From Siphonodentalium dalli (taxonomy: Eukaryota; Mollusca; Scaphopoda; Gadilida; Siphonodentaliidae), in the NCBI GenBank assembly GCA_032622095.1, contig CP136062.1, positions 40,858,918 through 40,922,917 of the forward strand: a stretch of 64,000 nucleotides of DNA. The letters run 5' to 3'. Shown in pieces: positions 43,430 to 54,639 of this stretch. How positions within the stretch are numbered: position 1 is the first letter of the stretch; each line of letters starts with the position of its first letter. A model generated the notes under the pieces. That model was not told where the DNA came from. It saw only the letters and a program-made list of their open reading frames with translations, and did not search any database. The translations under genes were made by a program, and so were the position numbers.

Positions 43430-43990
43430 ATATGGAAATAATAAAGAGCGTTTAAATCATGTTTGTGTGATTAACCAATAGAATTGCGCTGTGTTATGTA
43501 AACAGAAGCACAACTTCTGTAGCACGAGCAGTCTCTTGTTTACGTACACCATCGTACGTCTTGACAACAATATACTATTTACGCGCTGATTATGTTTGGT
43601 ATATGAACACAACTATATATATATTGGTGTTCCTTCTGTTGATGGCGATTTGAACAAATATAAATATTTCTGCAACGAACACCGCCCGTGCCTTTAATAC
43701 CGAACAGTACACGCACCATATTGGAACTATCAAATATGCGTAGGACGATTCATAACAAACCGAAGCCAGGGGTCAGTAGAGTGAGTGGTTTGGGTGGCTA
43801 GCCCGGGATTCTCGAAAGGGCCGAGAGGCACCTCTCTTTAATCCCGCCAGGGGTCATATTAGTACATTGCCCTTTTATACCGAACAGTACACGCACCATG
43901 TTGGAACTATCAGATATGCGCAGGACGATTCATAAAAAATCGAAGCCAGTGGTCATATTAGTACATTATCCGGCCCGCTCATAAATGTGA
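43430..43990. repeat. dispersed repeat (partner at 61334-61640) with local duplication
   Basis: TGATTAACCAATAGAATTGC, AACAGAAGCACAACTTCTG, CATCGTACGTCTTGAC and ACGCGCTGAT recur at 61380-61530. A ~90-bp block (ACCGAACAGTACACGCACCA, CAGGACGATTCATAA) is duplicated at about 43700 and 43875. Confidence 0.75.
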
Positions 43991-44139
43991 GATTGAATCC
44001 ATTTTACGGATCCAACACAAGAAAGATTTATGTGGTTATCAAATCTAATCCTAGGTTTTGGGGCTTTGTTTGAAGCGGGCCGGCCAGATGACGAGATAAC
44101 ATGTGACAGGCGATAGATTAAGGTGATATTAGTTGGTCT

Positions 44140-44783
44140 TAGACGGAACTAGAATGATTGTGAATCTCTTCTGTTACGAGGAGCTGTAATTAAAGCACTC
44201 TTTCCTGAATATTGATCGATGGAAATACAGATCTGACATAAGAGCTCTCACTGTGTCATCCGCACGTTCCTGTCGATCTTATCAATGATAGTCTTCAATG
44301 GGTAATTAAGAGGGAGGTAAAGTGGCAACATTTAAATGGGGAATTCAGTGATAATTTCCAGGACAAGATTACAAAATATTTACAAACCGTAGAATAATGC
44401 TTAATGTCTTATTGGAAAGTTTAAGCATATACCAGTGACAAGGCGATGCAGATTTTTCATTTTATGTTTTGTTTTGTGAATTATTTTAAACAATGATAAA
44501 CAATCGTGACCTACTTTTTAATAATGTCCAATAATAACCAACCTGGGATGGAATTCAAAATTCCGCTTCACGTTGTTACTTGATAAGTATTCAAACTTTC
44601 CAAAAAGGTACTATAATATCACTTGCGCTTTGTGAGGTTTGATCAAATTTTCCCAAAAATTAACACTGAATTCTCCATCAAATGTTGTCACTTTACCCCC
44701 TCTTAAAACGACACATAATCTTCAATGACACACAGTCCGATTTGAGACCATACAATCACTAGCTCCATGTAAATTGTATATAC
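44140..44783. repeat. macro-repeat block A (copies at 49520 and 50165)
   Basis: TGATTGTGAATCT, CACTCTTTCCTGAATATTGA, CTGTGTCATCC and GTCTTCAATGGGTAATTAA recur at 49545-49700 and 50185-50300, and partly at 52750-52815. This copy is expanded by about 430 bp of unrelated sequence. It is interrupted right after TGTATATAC by the Penelope-like element. Confidence 0.7.
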
Positions 44784-44839
44784 TAAATGGGAATAAAATA
44801 AAGTAACACCATTTAAGACTCATTTGAGTTTTTAAAAAA

Positions 44840-44875
44840 CACGAGCTTTCGGCTATCTAGTAGCCTTTATCAAGT
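44840..44875 (-). ncRNA. possible degenerate hammerhead ribozyme of the Penelope-like element
   Basis: On the minus strand TTGATAAA, then a 5-bp hairpin (GGCTA...TAGCC), then GAAAGCTCGTG. Penelope-like elements often carry hammerhead ribozymes with a CTGATGA box, a stem and a GAAA box near their ends. The first box here differs at two positions, so activity is doubtful. Confidence 0.3.
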
Positions 44876-44958
44876 ATGAAGTGAACAAATAGTGAAAAGT
44901 CGTTGACGTTGAAAGTGTCCCTCACGATGACGTGCATAACAAGAGTGACGGAAAGCGT

Positions 44959-47500
44959 CTACGTCGCGGCTGCTCCCGAGTGCCGAATTCCCCGGAAATT
45001 ATGCAGTACAACGTAATGTGAGAGAAAACCATAGTCCCTGTTTAACCCTTTCCGGATGGTATCCATGTAGGTTATTAATTTCAACTCTACTGTTTTCCTT
45101 GCTCTCAGTCGTTTCAATCCTGCTCTGAGAACTCTGACCTTAAGGTCTTCCTCTGAATGGCGAGAAGAGTTAAAATGTTCTCCCACGGGAACGAATATAT
45201 TTTCTGATGTTATGTCATGCCGATGATGCCGGTGTCCATTCATGCGGCCTCTGAGGGTTTGGCCCGTCTCTCCGATGTAGATAAGCCCGGGACACTGTCT
45301 GCATGTCAGAGCATAAACAACACATTCAGAGCTGCACGAGAATAACCCACTCGGTGTGATAGATTTCCCGGTACTGTTGGTCAGAGTTCCATTTGTCACA
45401 GAAGAGCATGTTGCACAATTCCATATTCCGCACGGGTATGTTCCGTTCTGTTGGTTGTTATGCAAGTTATGTGCTCTAACTAGACTCTTTCGGAGGTTCG
45501 GAGGTTGTCGATATGACATTAAAGGTAATTCAGGGAAAATATCACGCAGTTTGTCATCATTTTGAAGCACACATTGTAGGTCCTTGGCGATAGTTTTTAG
45601 TTTTTGTAATTTTGGATGAAATGTGACTACCAGTGGTATTTTTGATGGAGTATTCTGATGGTTGTCGTCGGAATTATACTGAAGTAGTTCCACCCTGTCC
45701 TTGACAACTGCTTTTTGTATCTCTCTGTTTACAACTCTCTGCTTATATCCCAGGTTGACGAAGTTCTGCTGAAGATGCCCGATTTGTATGTCCCGCGTTT
45801 TCGAGTCACTGCATATCCTATTATAACGTAGAGCTTGGCTGTATATGACGGACGATTTAGTGTGATCGGGGTGGAAACTGTTCGGGTTCAGGTAAGTAAA
45901 TTTGTCCGTAGGTTTGCGATAGACTTTCGTGTTGATGTGGCCGTTTACAATGCTGACAGTGACATCCAAGAAGTTGACAGACTGTTTAGAATGCTCCATT
46001 TTGAGATTTATATCAGGGTGTTGGTCATTAAATGCCGCGTGGAATTCCTTCAGTCTATCTTCGCCATGTTCCCAAGTGAAGAAAATATCATCTATGAACC
46101 TGTAGTAGTTCGATGGCTTGAGGTCCGATGACTGAAGAAAAGTAGTTTCTAGATTGTCCATGAATATATTAGCGAATTGAGGAGCCATAGGCGTACCCAT
46201 GGCTGTTCCCTTAATTTGAACGAAATTGTCGCCGTGATACTGGAAATTGTTGTGTGTAAGAACAAACTCTGATAGTTTTAGAGTGACTTCCACTGGGAGA
46301 GAAGAGCCGATGGTTGTTCTTTCAATCGCACTTTTGATAGCAGCTAACCCGTTCCTGGTAGGAATATTTGAATATAATGCTTCTACGTCCATAGTTACAA
46401 GAATAGTCCCTTTCTCAACCGCATCGATACTTGCCAACTTGTTGAGAAAGTCTGTTGTGTCTTTAAGATAGCTTCTAGTAGACTTAACAATCGGTTGAAG
46501 TTCCTTATCTATTCTGCGTGAAATGTTCTCAGTTAACGTTCCCAGACCAGATACAATCGGGCGCCCTGGGTTGTTTTCCTTGTGTATTTTTGGAAGTATA
46601 TAGAAATATCCAGGTTTAGGTTGCGACGGAATATCATGCTGTATGCTCTCGCGAATTGTTTCTGGAAATGATTTCAACAATTTATTTAGTTCACGTTTAT
46701 ATTTCGGCGTCGGATCTTCCATCACATGAGCGTAATAATTCTCGTTCGAGAGTTGGCGTTTTGTCAGAATCCATAACTACTGTGGCACCTCCTTTATCGG
46801 CGGGTTTAATAACCAAATTCGTATTGTTCTTTAACTATTTCACAGCTTTGCGTTCCTGATATGACATATTGTATCGGGTTTTGTTACGTTTGTTTAGTAT
46901 TTCGCTCACAGCACGATTTCTAAATGTAGATATGTAAGTATCTAGACAATCACTGCGCCCAGATGGGGGAGTCCGTGTAGACTGCTTCTTAGAAACATCC
47001 CAAGCGTCAGAACAATTATCGGCGAGAGAAGTTTAATTGTCATCAGTTTCATCTTTCTCATTGCGTTCGTGAAAATATTCTTTCAGTCTCATTCGGCGGA
47101 AATAAACTTCCAATTCACCACATAGATTAATTTGATCAAGATTGGTAGTTGAGCAAAACGAAAGTCCCTTTTCTAAAACACTGTTTTCATGGGAGTCCAA
47201 CTGGTGAGATGAAAGGTTTATAACAATGTCTTTTCGTTCTGTTTCAGTGTCGTCAGATTGTCGAGACATAGAATCAGTTTGGCGGACATTTGAATGAATT
47301 AGTGCTTGTAACTTTTTGTGTTTCCGATGCATATGTTCATCGAGAGATTTCTTGTAAATGTCAGGAAAATTGAAACTAGTGCCACTTACATTTTCAAAAG
47401 AAAGTCCGAATTCCTCCTTCAGTCGACGTTGTCTACTGTAACATATGTCGATAACATGATTTCTCAGTTTAGCTGAAGTTCTGTCACATAGATTATTAAA
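44959..47500 (-). pseudogene. Penelope-like reverse transcriptase with GIY-YIG endonuclease
   Basis: The main open part (44959-46725, 588 codons) has LPKIHK (44-49), MDVEALYSNIP (first catalytic Asp, 113), GTAMGTPMAP (173-182) and YRFIDDIF with catalytic Asp212-Asp213. NFLDV follows at 251-255. A C-x4-C-x2-C cluster (432-440) precedes the GIY-YIG nuclease (VVYALTC 469-475, YIGETGQTLRGR 483-494). Upstream sequence continues the protein: VIKPADKGGATVVMDS, then a TAG at 46835-46837, a stop at 47033-47035, and a frame break in an A-run near 46775. The N-terminal part (47033 to about 47495) has ENSVLEKGLSF, typical of this family. The copy is recently dead. Confidence 0.9.
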
Positions 47501-47605
47501 TGAGTCTTAAATGGTGTAACTTTATTTTATTCCCATTTATTATTGACACAGACTCATACGGCATATACTTCAATAATGTCTAGATTGTATATACCAGAAC
47601 GTAAA

Positions 47606-49180
47606 TAGAACCCACCCATGACCCCATTTATTGGAGGTTTGGTGGCCATAGAACCCACCCATGACCCCATTTATTGGAGGTTTGGTGGCCATAGAACCCA
47701 CCCATGACCCCATTTATTGGAGGTTTGGTGGCCATGGAACCCACCCATGACCCCATTTATTGGAGGTTTGGTGGCCATAGAACTCACACATGACGCCATT
47801 TATTGGAGGTCTGGTGGCCATAGAACTCACACATGACCCCATTTATTGGAGGTTTGGTGGTCATATAACCCACCCGTGATCCCATTTATTGGAGGTTTGG
47901 TGGCCATAGAACCCACCCATGACCCCATTTATTGGAGGTTTGGTGGCCATAGAACCCACCCATGACCCCATTTATTGGAGGTTTGGTGGCCATAGAACCC
48001 ACCCATGACCCCATTTATTGGAGGTTTGGTGGCCATAGAACTCACACATGACCCCATTTATTGGAGGTCTGGTGGCCATAGAACTCACACATGGCCCCAT
48101 TTATTGGAGGTTTGGTGGTCACAGAACCCACCCGTGATCCCATTTATTGAAGGTTTGGTGGCCATAGAACCCACCATGACCCCATTTATTGGAGGTTTGG
48201 TGGCCATAGAACCCACCCATGACCCCATTTATTGGAGGTTTGGTGGCATATAACCCACCCATGACCCCATTTATTGGAGGTTTGGTGGCCATAAAACCCA
48301 CCATGACCCCATTTATTGGAGGTCTGGTGGCCATATAACCCACCCATGACGCCATTTATTGGAGGTTTGGTGGCCGTAGAACCCACCCATGGCCCCATTT
48401 ATTGGAGGTTTGGTGGCCATATAACCCACCCATGACGCCATTTATTGGAGGTTTGGTGGCCATAGAACCCACACATGACCCCATTTATTGGAGGTTTGTT
48501 GGCCATATAACTCACCCATGACGTCATTTATTGGAGGTTTGGTGGTCATAGAACCCACCCGTGATCCCATTTATTGGAGGTTTGGTGGTCATAGAACCCA
48601 CCCGTGATCCCATTTATTGGAGGTTTGGTGGCCATAGAACCCACCCATGACCCCATTTATTGGAGGTTTGTTGGCCATATAACCCACCATGACCCCATTT
48701 ATTGGAGGTCTGGTGGCCATAGAACCCACCCATGACCCCATTTATTGGAGGTTTGGTGGCAATATAACCACCCATGACGCCATTTATTGGAGGTTTGGTG
48801 GCCATAGAACCCACCATGACCCCATTTATTTGATGTTTGGTGGCCATAGAACCCATCCATGACCCCATTTATTGGAGGTTTGGTGGCCATAGAACTCACA
48901 CATGACCCCATTTATTGGAGGTTTGGTGGCCATAGTACCCACCCATGACCCCATTTCTTGGAGGTTTGTTGGCCATAGAACCCACCCATGACCCCATTTA
49001 TTGGAGGTTTGGTGGCCATAGAACTCACACATGACCCCATTTATTGGAGGTCTGGTGGCCATAGAACTCACACATGACCGCATTTATTGGAGGTCTGGTG
49101 GCCATAGAACCCACCCCCATGACGTCATTTATTGGAGGTTTGTTGGCCATAGAACCCACCCATGACCCCATTTATTGGAT
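47606..49180. repeat. 43-bp minisatellite, about 36 copies
   Basis: Unit AACCCACCCATGACCCCATT, TATTGGAGGTTTGGTGGCCA, TAG, with variants such as CTCACACATGAC and GTTTGTTGGCC. The period is not a multiple of three, so it yields spurious frames in every phase. There are no unique spacers, so it is not a CRISPR array. Confidence 0.95.
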
Positions 49181-50301
49181 GTGTGATGACCAGATATATC
49201 GACTTTCAAAAGATGAAGTTTTAAAACGTTTGAATTTCCGTCAAGCTTGCTAAAATTCCAATGATGGTATCTTGTAAAAAGCGTCCATGCTTCCGTCGTT
49301 CAAATAACGTGGATCATAAAGAGCGTTCTCCATCATGATATTTGTGCGTTTTTCAGTGTAAAACCGACGGGTTATTTTGTGAATTTTCGCGATGACTGTG
49401 CCATACGAATGGTGGTGATTGCAAGAATTGTCCATATGTGGTATAAGCTGAACATTTACTGAAATTTGGACTAAATTGGTATCAAATGAGACAGTGCATC
49501 TGTAAAGTTTGATTTATTTTTCTCACGAGCGACTAGCATGATTGTGAATCTGTTATATTATGAGGTTTTTATAATGAAAGCACTCTTTCCTGAATATTGA
49601 TCAACGGAAATACAGAACTGACACAAGAACACTGACTGTGTCATCCACACTCACTATCTCTATCGAAGATAGTCTTCAATGGGTAATTAAAACTACATTT
49701 AATCTTCAATGACCCACGTTCCGGTTTGATACCATAAAATCACCAGCTCCATGTAAATTTGTATATACCAGAACGTAAATAGACCCCACCCATGACGCCA
49801 TTTATTAGAGGTTTGGTGTAAATAGAACCAACACATGACCCCATTTATTGGAGGTTTGGTGGCCATAGAACCCACCCATGACCCCATTTATTGGAGGTTT
49901 GGTGGCCAGATATATCGACTTTCAAAAGATGAATTTTTAAAACGTTTTAAATTTTCGTCAAGTTAGCTAAAATTCCAATGATGGTATATTGTAAAAAGAG
50001 TCCATGCTTCCGTCGTCCAAATCACGTAGATCACAAAGAGCGTTCTGCCATACGAATGGTGGTGATTGCAAGAATTGTTCATATCTGGTATAAGCTTAAA
50101 AATGACTGATGAAATTTTGACTAAATTGGTATCAAATCGGAGAGTGCATCCGTACAGTTGGAATTTTTTTTCAGGAGCGACTAGAATGATTGTGAATCTG
50201 TTTTATTATGAGGTTTGTAATGTAAGCACTCTTTCCTGAATATTGATTGACGGAAACACAGAACTGACATAAGAGCTCTCACTGTGTCATCCACACGCTC
50301 C
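49181..50301. repeat. macro-repeat blocks B and A, second and third units
   Basis: Block B (ATATATCGACTTTCAAAAGA, CCAATGATGGTAT, GTCCATGCTTCCGTCGT) occurs at 49190-49510 and 49905-50160. Block A occurs at 49545-49785 and 50165-50301. A short minisatellite segment of about three units lies between them (49786-49905). The order A, minisatellite, B is kept, so this is a higher-order tandem repeat. Confidence 0.75.
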
Positions 50302-52451
50302 AATTCCGTGTGAGCCCGGGAGAGACTAGGCCACCGCCTCACTGCGAGAGGTAAAAATCCCCTAATGTGGCACCCTGTTTGTCGTGGGGTGCATCCCGTG
50401 AGGTGTGGTGTAGGAGTCCTGGATGTACCAGGGCGGTTGTATCACGTGGGGCACCGAACTGCGAATACGAATTAGCTCATGGTCCTCTTTGGTCATACAC
50501 CTCTTCAAGATGGTGGTTGAGTTGTCCCGGCTCAGTCAATCGGCTAGTCACGCCTCTCCACAGTGTTTCAGATAAAATTTTGGTTATATGTTGTATTGCT
50601 CGTCTGATGTTTGAAGTATTGTCGTCTGTGTTTTCATGTATGTTGTTTCTGTTCTCTCTTGTCTCTGCTGTGGTCGTCCTGATGATTGTTGAGTGTTGAA
50701 TCCTGTATTGTTCACGCCTGTCTCGCTGTGGAGAGGTACCGGGAGGCTGCTATATGCAGTGGCTAAACGGGTCACCGAATTTTTGCTTTTCATATAGCAT
50801 CTCAAAACAAAAAACAACGTCTTGCTCGTAAGAATGACGATTCACCAAGTTCCAATGATGTTGTGGTATTCCCACAGTAGTTGGTTCTTGGCTTCGACCC
50901 AAATATGAAACGACCTTCTATCTTTGTTATCGATAAAACGCTACAAAGCATTGCTGGTCAATTGAAATATGTCAAACCAATCAGGATTGGGCCAATAAGT
51001 GGTTCTCTCTTGATTGAATGCTCAAAGAAAGTACAATCTGATGCTCTGCTAGAGTTAACAACTATTGCGCAAACACCAGTATTGGTTACTCCTCACAAGA
51101 TATTAAATAGTAGCAGAGCTGTGTTGCGGTCCCGCGATATAGCTGATTCTTCGGAATCAGAGATATTGGCGAAGTTGGCACCACAGGGCGTTACAGAAGT
51201 CCATCGATTTACAAAAAATGTTGATGGTATTCGAGTTCCTCTGAATAGTTATCTTCTGACCTTCAATCGGTGTGAACATCCACCAACATTGAAGGTTGGG
51301 TACATGAAGATCGATATAAGTACGTATGTTCCAAATCCATTACGATGTCTTAAATGCCAGGGCTATGGCCATGGCCAGGAACATTGTAAAAGTAAAGAAA
51401 CCATTTGTGCACGCTGTTCTGTTTCTGGTCATGATTATAAGGATTGTACTAATCCTAAAAAATGTTCGAACTGTCAAGGTTCACATGCTACAATGGATCG
51501 TTCATGTCCCATCTGGGACTATGAATTCAAGATACAAAGATGTAAGGCTGAGAAACATTTATCGTACATGGATGCTAAGAAATTAGTTGGTGCCAGTCCA
51601 TCAATTTCTCAAGTTACATACTCGGCTGCCGTTTCTAAGAAAAAGTATGTTAATGCCAGCACTCAGACAGAGAATCAAACAAAATCCGTCAGTATATCAT
51701 TAGTAACACAAGTTCAGGAGAATGATATTTCTCCTCTTCCTGAACGCCTGTCTCACAGGCAATGGATACAGCTACTGTAGTTTTCACGTCTGCTCCGAAA
51801 CCAACTAAGGATGTTGATCCAGTTGTTCCAAAACAAAAATCTCCAAGGTCTGTCAAGTTTTTTGACTCTCAGAAGCAGTCGTTGAACATTCAATTTTGGA
51901 AGTTTGGTGCGATGCTTCGAGAGAAGGGGTCATCTTTGGATGGGAACCACATTGCATTTTGGAATCAGGCTGGCTGTTGGGCAAGGGATCATCTACCGGT
52001 GATCCAGCCACCGATTGTCAACTTGATGAATATAATTAAGACTCACGCCAGATTCATCAGATGTCATAAATATCTTATCAATCATCCCGCAATCGAGTGT
52101 GACCGCTACTGGAAATATTTTGATATACAAGAGTATTGATACATTATTTATATTTGATGAAATCATTTCATGTAGGTTTTCTGTTTGCTGTTTTCAAAAA
52201 AGTATTGCTATGTGTTCTGTTTTACATGTGTTTGCACAATGGTCAGTTTCTTAATGGTTCTGGCCACAATCGAGCACTCACGCACTAATTTGGTGTTTTT
52301 ATTTGTATATATTTTGTTTCGTTTTAGTCTAATTCACTGTCATTTCTAACTACAGTTACTTCACTCGATTTTGATCATCTGTTTCTTCTCGTCGTGATAT
52401 GGCTTTGTTGCTAAAACGACGTTAAACCACAATCAATCAATCAATCAATAT
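50302..52451 (+). mobile_element. ORF1-only non-LTR retroelement with 9-bp target duplication
   Basis: ACACGCTCC occurs at 50293-50301 and 52452-52460 and brackets the element exactly. The 3' end is GACGTTAAACCACAATCAAT with further CAAT repeats, a tail typical of invertebrate non-LTR elements. The 5' end is GC-rich (GTGAGCCCGGGAGAGACTAG). It encodes a Gag-like zinc-knuckle protein but no endonuclease or reverse transcriptase, so it must have been mobilised in trans. It sits inside a macro-repeat unit. Confidence 0.85.
50785..52139 (+). pseudogene. Gag-like ORF1 protein with three zinc knuckles
   Basis: The main frame (50881-51780) has a folded N-terminal region and a CCHC cluster: Cys156-Cys169, Cys176-Cys189 and Cys195-Cys209. 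This arrangement is typical of ORF1 of Jockey/CR1/I-type LINEs and binds element RNA. The same frame is open upstream from about 50785 (KKQRLARKNDDSPSSND) but for a TAG at 50878-50880. At the C-terminal end another frame from 51762 (PKPTKDVDPVVPKQKSPRS, FWKFGAMLREKG) runs to 52137-52139, so a one-base break near 51760 is likely. Total is about 450 codons. Confidence 0.75.
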
Positions 52452-52896
52452 ACACGCTCCGGCCAATAGTCTTTAATCTGTAATTAAAGCGACAACTAAT
52501 CTTCAAGCATCAAATTAAACTGGTAATTACGCGCCTTTCTTCTGATCGAGTCCATTGTTGGTGGCTTACTATAATAAGGGTGTCCTTTGAATTTACCCCC
52601 CCCCCCCCCAAAATTAAAGACAAAACGTTCAAACAATGGGAAACTTCATTTATTGTTTGGAAGCTTCAAACTGATGCACTGGTGTAAAAGTTTGAACAAC
52701 GATAGAAAAATATCCTAATCTTGGTCTATACATGGGATATATTCAATCATTATTTCCTGAATATTGATCGCCTGAACCCAGAACTTACATGAGAACGCTC
52801 ACTGTGTCATCCACACTCGACGGCCGATAGTATATCCACGATAATCTTCAAAGCAGCATTGGCATTATTTGTTTACAAATAACCTAATTCTCAGAT

Positions 52897-53122
52897 GTTG
52901 GTCAGGCAGCTGTTCACTGCGCATTCATGTTTACATCGCTTTTCATTGGTTGGTCAGACAGCTGTTCACTACGTCATTCATGTTTACATCGCTTTTCATT
53001 GGTTGGTCAGACAGCTGTTCACTACGTCATTTATGTTTACATCGCTTTTCATTGGTAGGTCAGACAGCTGTTCACTACGTCATTCATGTTTACATCGCTT
53101 TTCATTGGTTGATCATTCAGCT
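52897..53122. repeat. ~53-bp minisatellite, four copies
   Basis: Unit TTGGTCAGACAGCTGTTCAC, TACGTCATTCATGTTTACAT, CGCTTTTCATTGG. Its open frames are spurious. Confidence 0.9.
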
Positions 53123-53129
53123 GTAAAAT

Positions 53130-53900
53130 TTGCGGAAAAAATAACCGTTTTTTATCACAATTGTTCTGACCCTAGTTGAAGCAAGACGTCCGATTTAGAT
53201 TTGAATTTGATTTGAAAGTCCTCATATAAGAGGCAGTTTTTTTTTCCCCCACCCACCCGCCCATTTAAACCAGATGTTATTTGAGTTAGCATCTGGAAGA
53301 CGTTAAAAGTAGACTAAATTTAAGGAATAGGTTCAAAGTTTTAGTATTTAAATAATCGAATTGTCATTTTACCACCGGTGCCTTCTGGTTTGGATGTGTG
53401 TATGGGTTTTTGAAATACATGTTCTATTATTTCTAATTATGTATATATTGTACAAGTGTCTGTTGAATATAATTTCAAGCATGCTTTGTGTTGTCTGAAA
53501 AAGTTATTATTTCTGCATGGTGTCTTGTATGTGTGTAGGCAAGCATTCATAAACTCATATTCATATTAAATAATTGAATGTTAAGATGAGACAAGATGTA
53601 ATACACTAAATTATATATCTCGTCTCATCTTAATAGTATAAATTAAAGTATTTATCTGGTCTCATCTTAATATTCTGTTCTATAGTGACTATGCATGTTT
53701 GCATGTTTGTTGTATCTGTCGTCTTGTAACAATTAGTCTCAGTCCGGCAATAAATAATTAATCGTTAATTAATTGTCATTATTCTGACCCTCTGAGAATT
53801 TAATATTTTAGCCGCAAACTAAACAAAGTAATTATTAAGGAATAATTTTCAATTCATGATATAATTACACAGTATATTTACACTCACAGATGCATTCGTA
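53130..53900. other. no gene recognised
   Basis: AT-rich sequence. TTAAGATGAGACAAGAT near 53580 and ATCTCGTCTCATCTTAA near 53617 form a small foldback. Confidence 0.5.
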
Positions 53901-53908
53901 CTGTGGAA

Positions 53909-54635
53909 CATGAATGCAGGACGTTGGTTGGTCGATATTACGTCACATGACGTCGCGTGATGACCCCAACTTGCATCCATTTTTGTGTAGATGCAACTTG
54001 CACCGAGCCACGATAATAACGTTGGAAATGGGCACTTAAAACTCGTTTAATCTGCCAGTTGACTCGGTTGAGCGTAAATATAAGTAATGGATGTTGATTT
54101 TTTTGCGTTCCATAGAGTATGGATGCAAGTTGGTCTGACAACTTAATGTGTCAGACCAACTTGCATCCATACTCTATGGAACGCAAGCAAATCAACATCC
54201 ATTTCTTAAATAAACTCATTTGGATCGATTCACAGGTTTGTGATCAGCACTCTATGTATTTATAATTATATCAGGAATGAATATTATGTCTTATGATTAT
54301 ATCTAATTAAGAAATGGATATTGATTTTCTTGCGTTCCATAGAGCATGGATGCAAGTTGGTCTGACATTTTGTGTGCGCGAAAGCGTTCCACGCATAAAA
54401 TTATCAGACCAACTTGCATGCACACTCTGCATGGAACGCAACAAAATCAACATCCATTACTTATATTTACACTCAACCGAGTCAACTGTCAGATTAGAAG
54501 AGCATTAAGTGCCCATTTCCAAATTTATTTTCGTGACTTGATGCAAGTTGCGTCTACACACAAATGGATGCAAGTTGGGGTCAGCGCGCGACATCATGTG
54601 ACGTAATTTCGTCCAACCAATGTCCTGCATTCATG
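53909..54635. repeat. foldback element with nested palindromes
   Basis: CATGAATGCAGGACGTTGGT at the left pairs with ACCAATGTCCTGCATTCATG at the right. Inner blocks (ATGGATGCAAGTTG, GTTGACTCGGTTGAG, GGAAATGGGCACTTAA) are likewise inverted. Two local palindromes, each about 60-70 bp or more (ATGGATGCAAGTTGGTCTGA and its complement), lie at about 54118-54180 and 54345-54430. Non-coding. Confidence 0.8.
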
Positions 54636-54639
54636 TTTC

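Larger units (their letters stand above)
44784..47539 (-). mobile_element. Penelope-like retroelement with 42-bp inverted ends
   Basis: Bounded by 44784-44825 and 47498-47539, inverted copies of TAAATGGGAATAAAATAAAG and TTTAAGACTCATTT with one visible mismatch. It is inserted within a macro-repeat unit whose two halves (TGTATATAC on one side; TGTATATACCAGAACG some 50 bases beyond the other) flank it. It codes on the minus strand for a reverse transcriptase plus GIY-YIG nuclease. Inverted rather than direct terminal copies are known for some Penelope-like elements. Confidence 0.85.

Noticed and set aside
45356-46859. Several plus-strand frames opposite the Penelope-like gene
   Set aside because: Shadow frames of the reverse transcriptase, whose catalytic motifs are on the minus strand.
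48005-49083. Multiple frames with MGSWVGSMATKPP-type repeats
   Set aside because: Products of the 43-bp minisatellite; the same words appear in every phase.
47609-49200. CRISPR-like array of 43-bp units
   Set aside because: Units are contiguous with no unique spacers, no cas genes are present, and the context is eukaryotic. It is a minisatellite.
52869-53179. Two overlapping frames with repeated FHWLVRQLFT-type text
   Set aside because: Produced by the 53-bp minisatellite.
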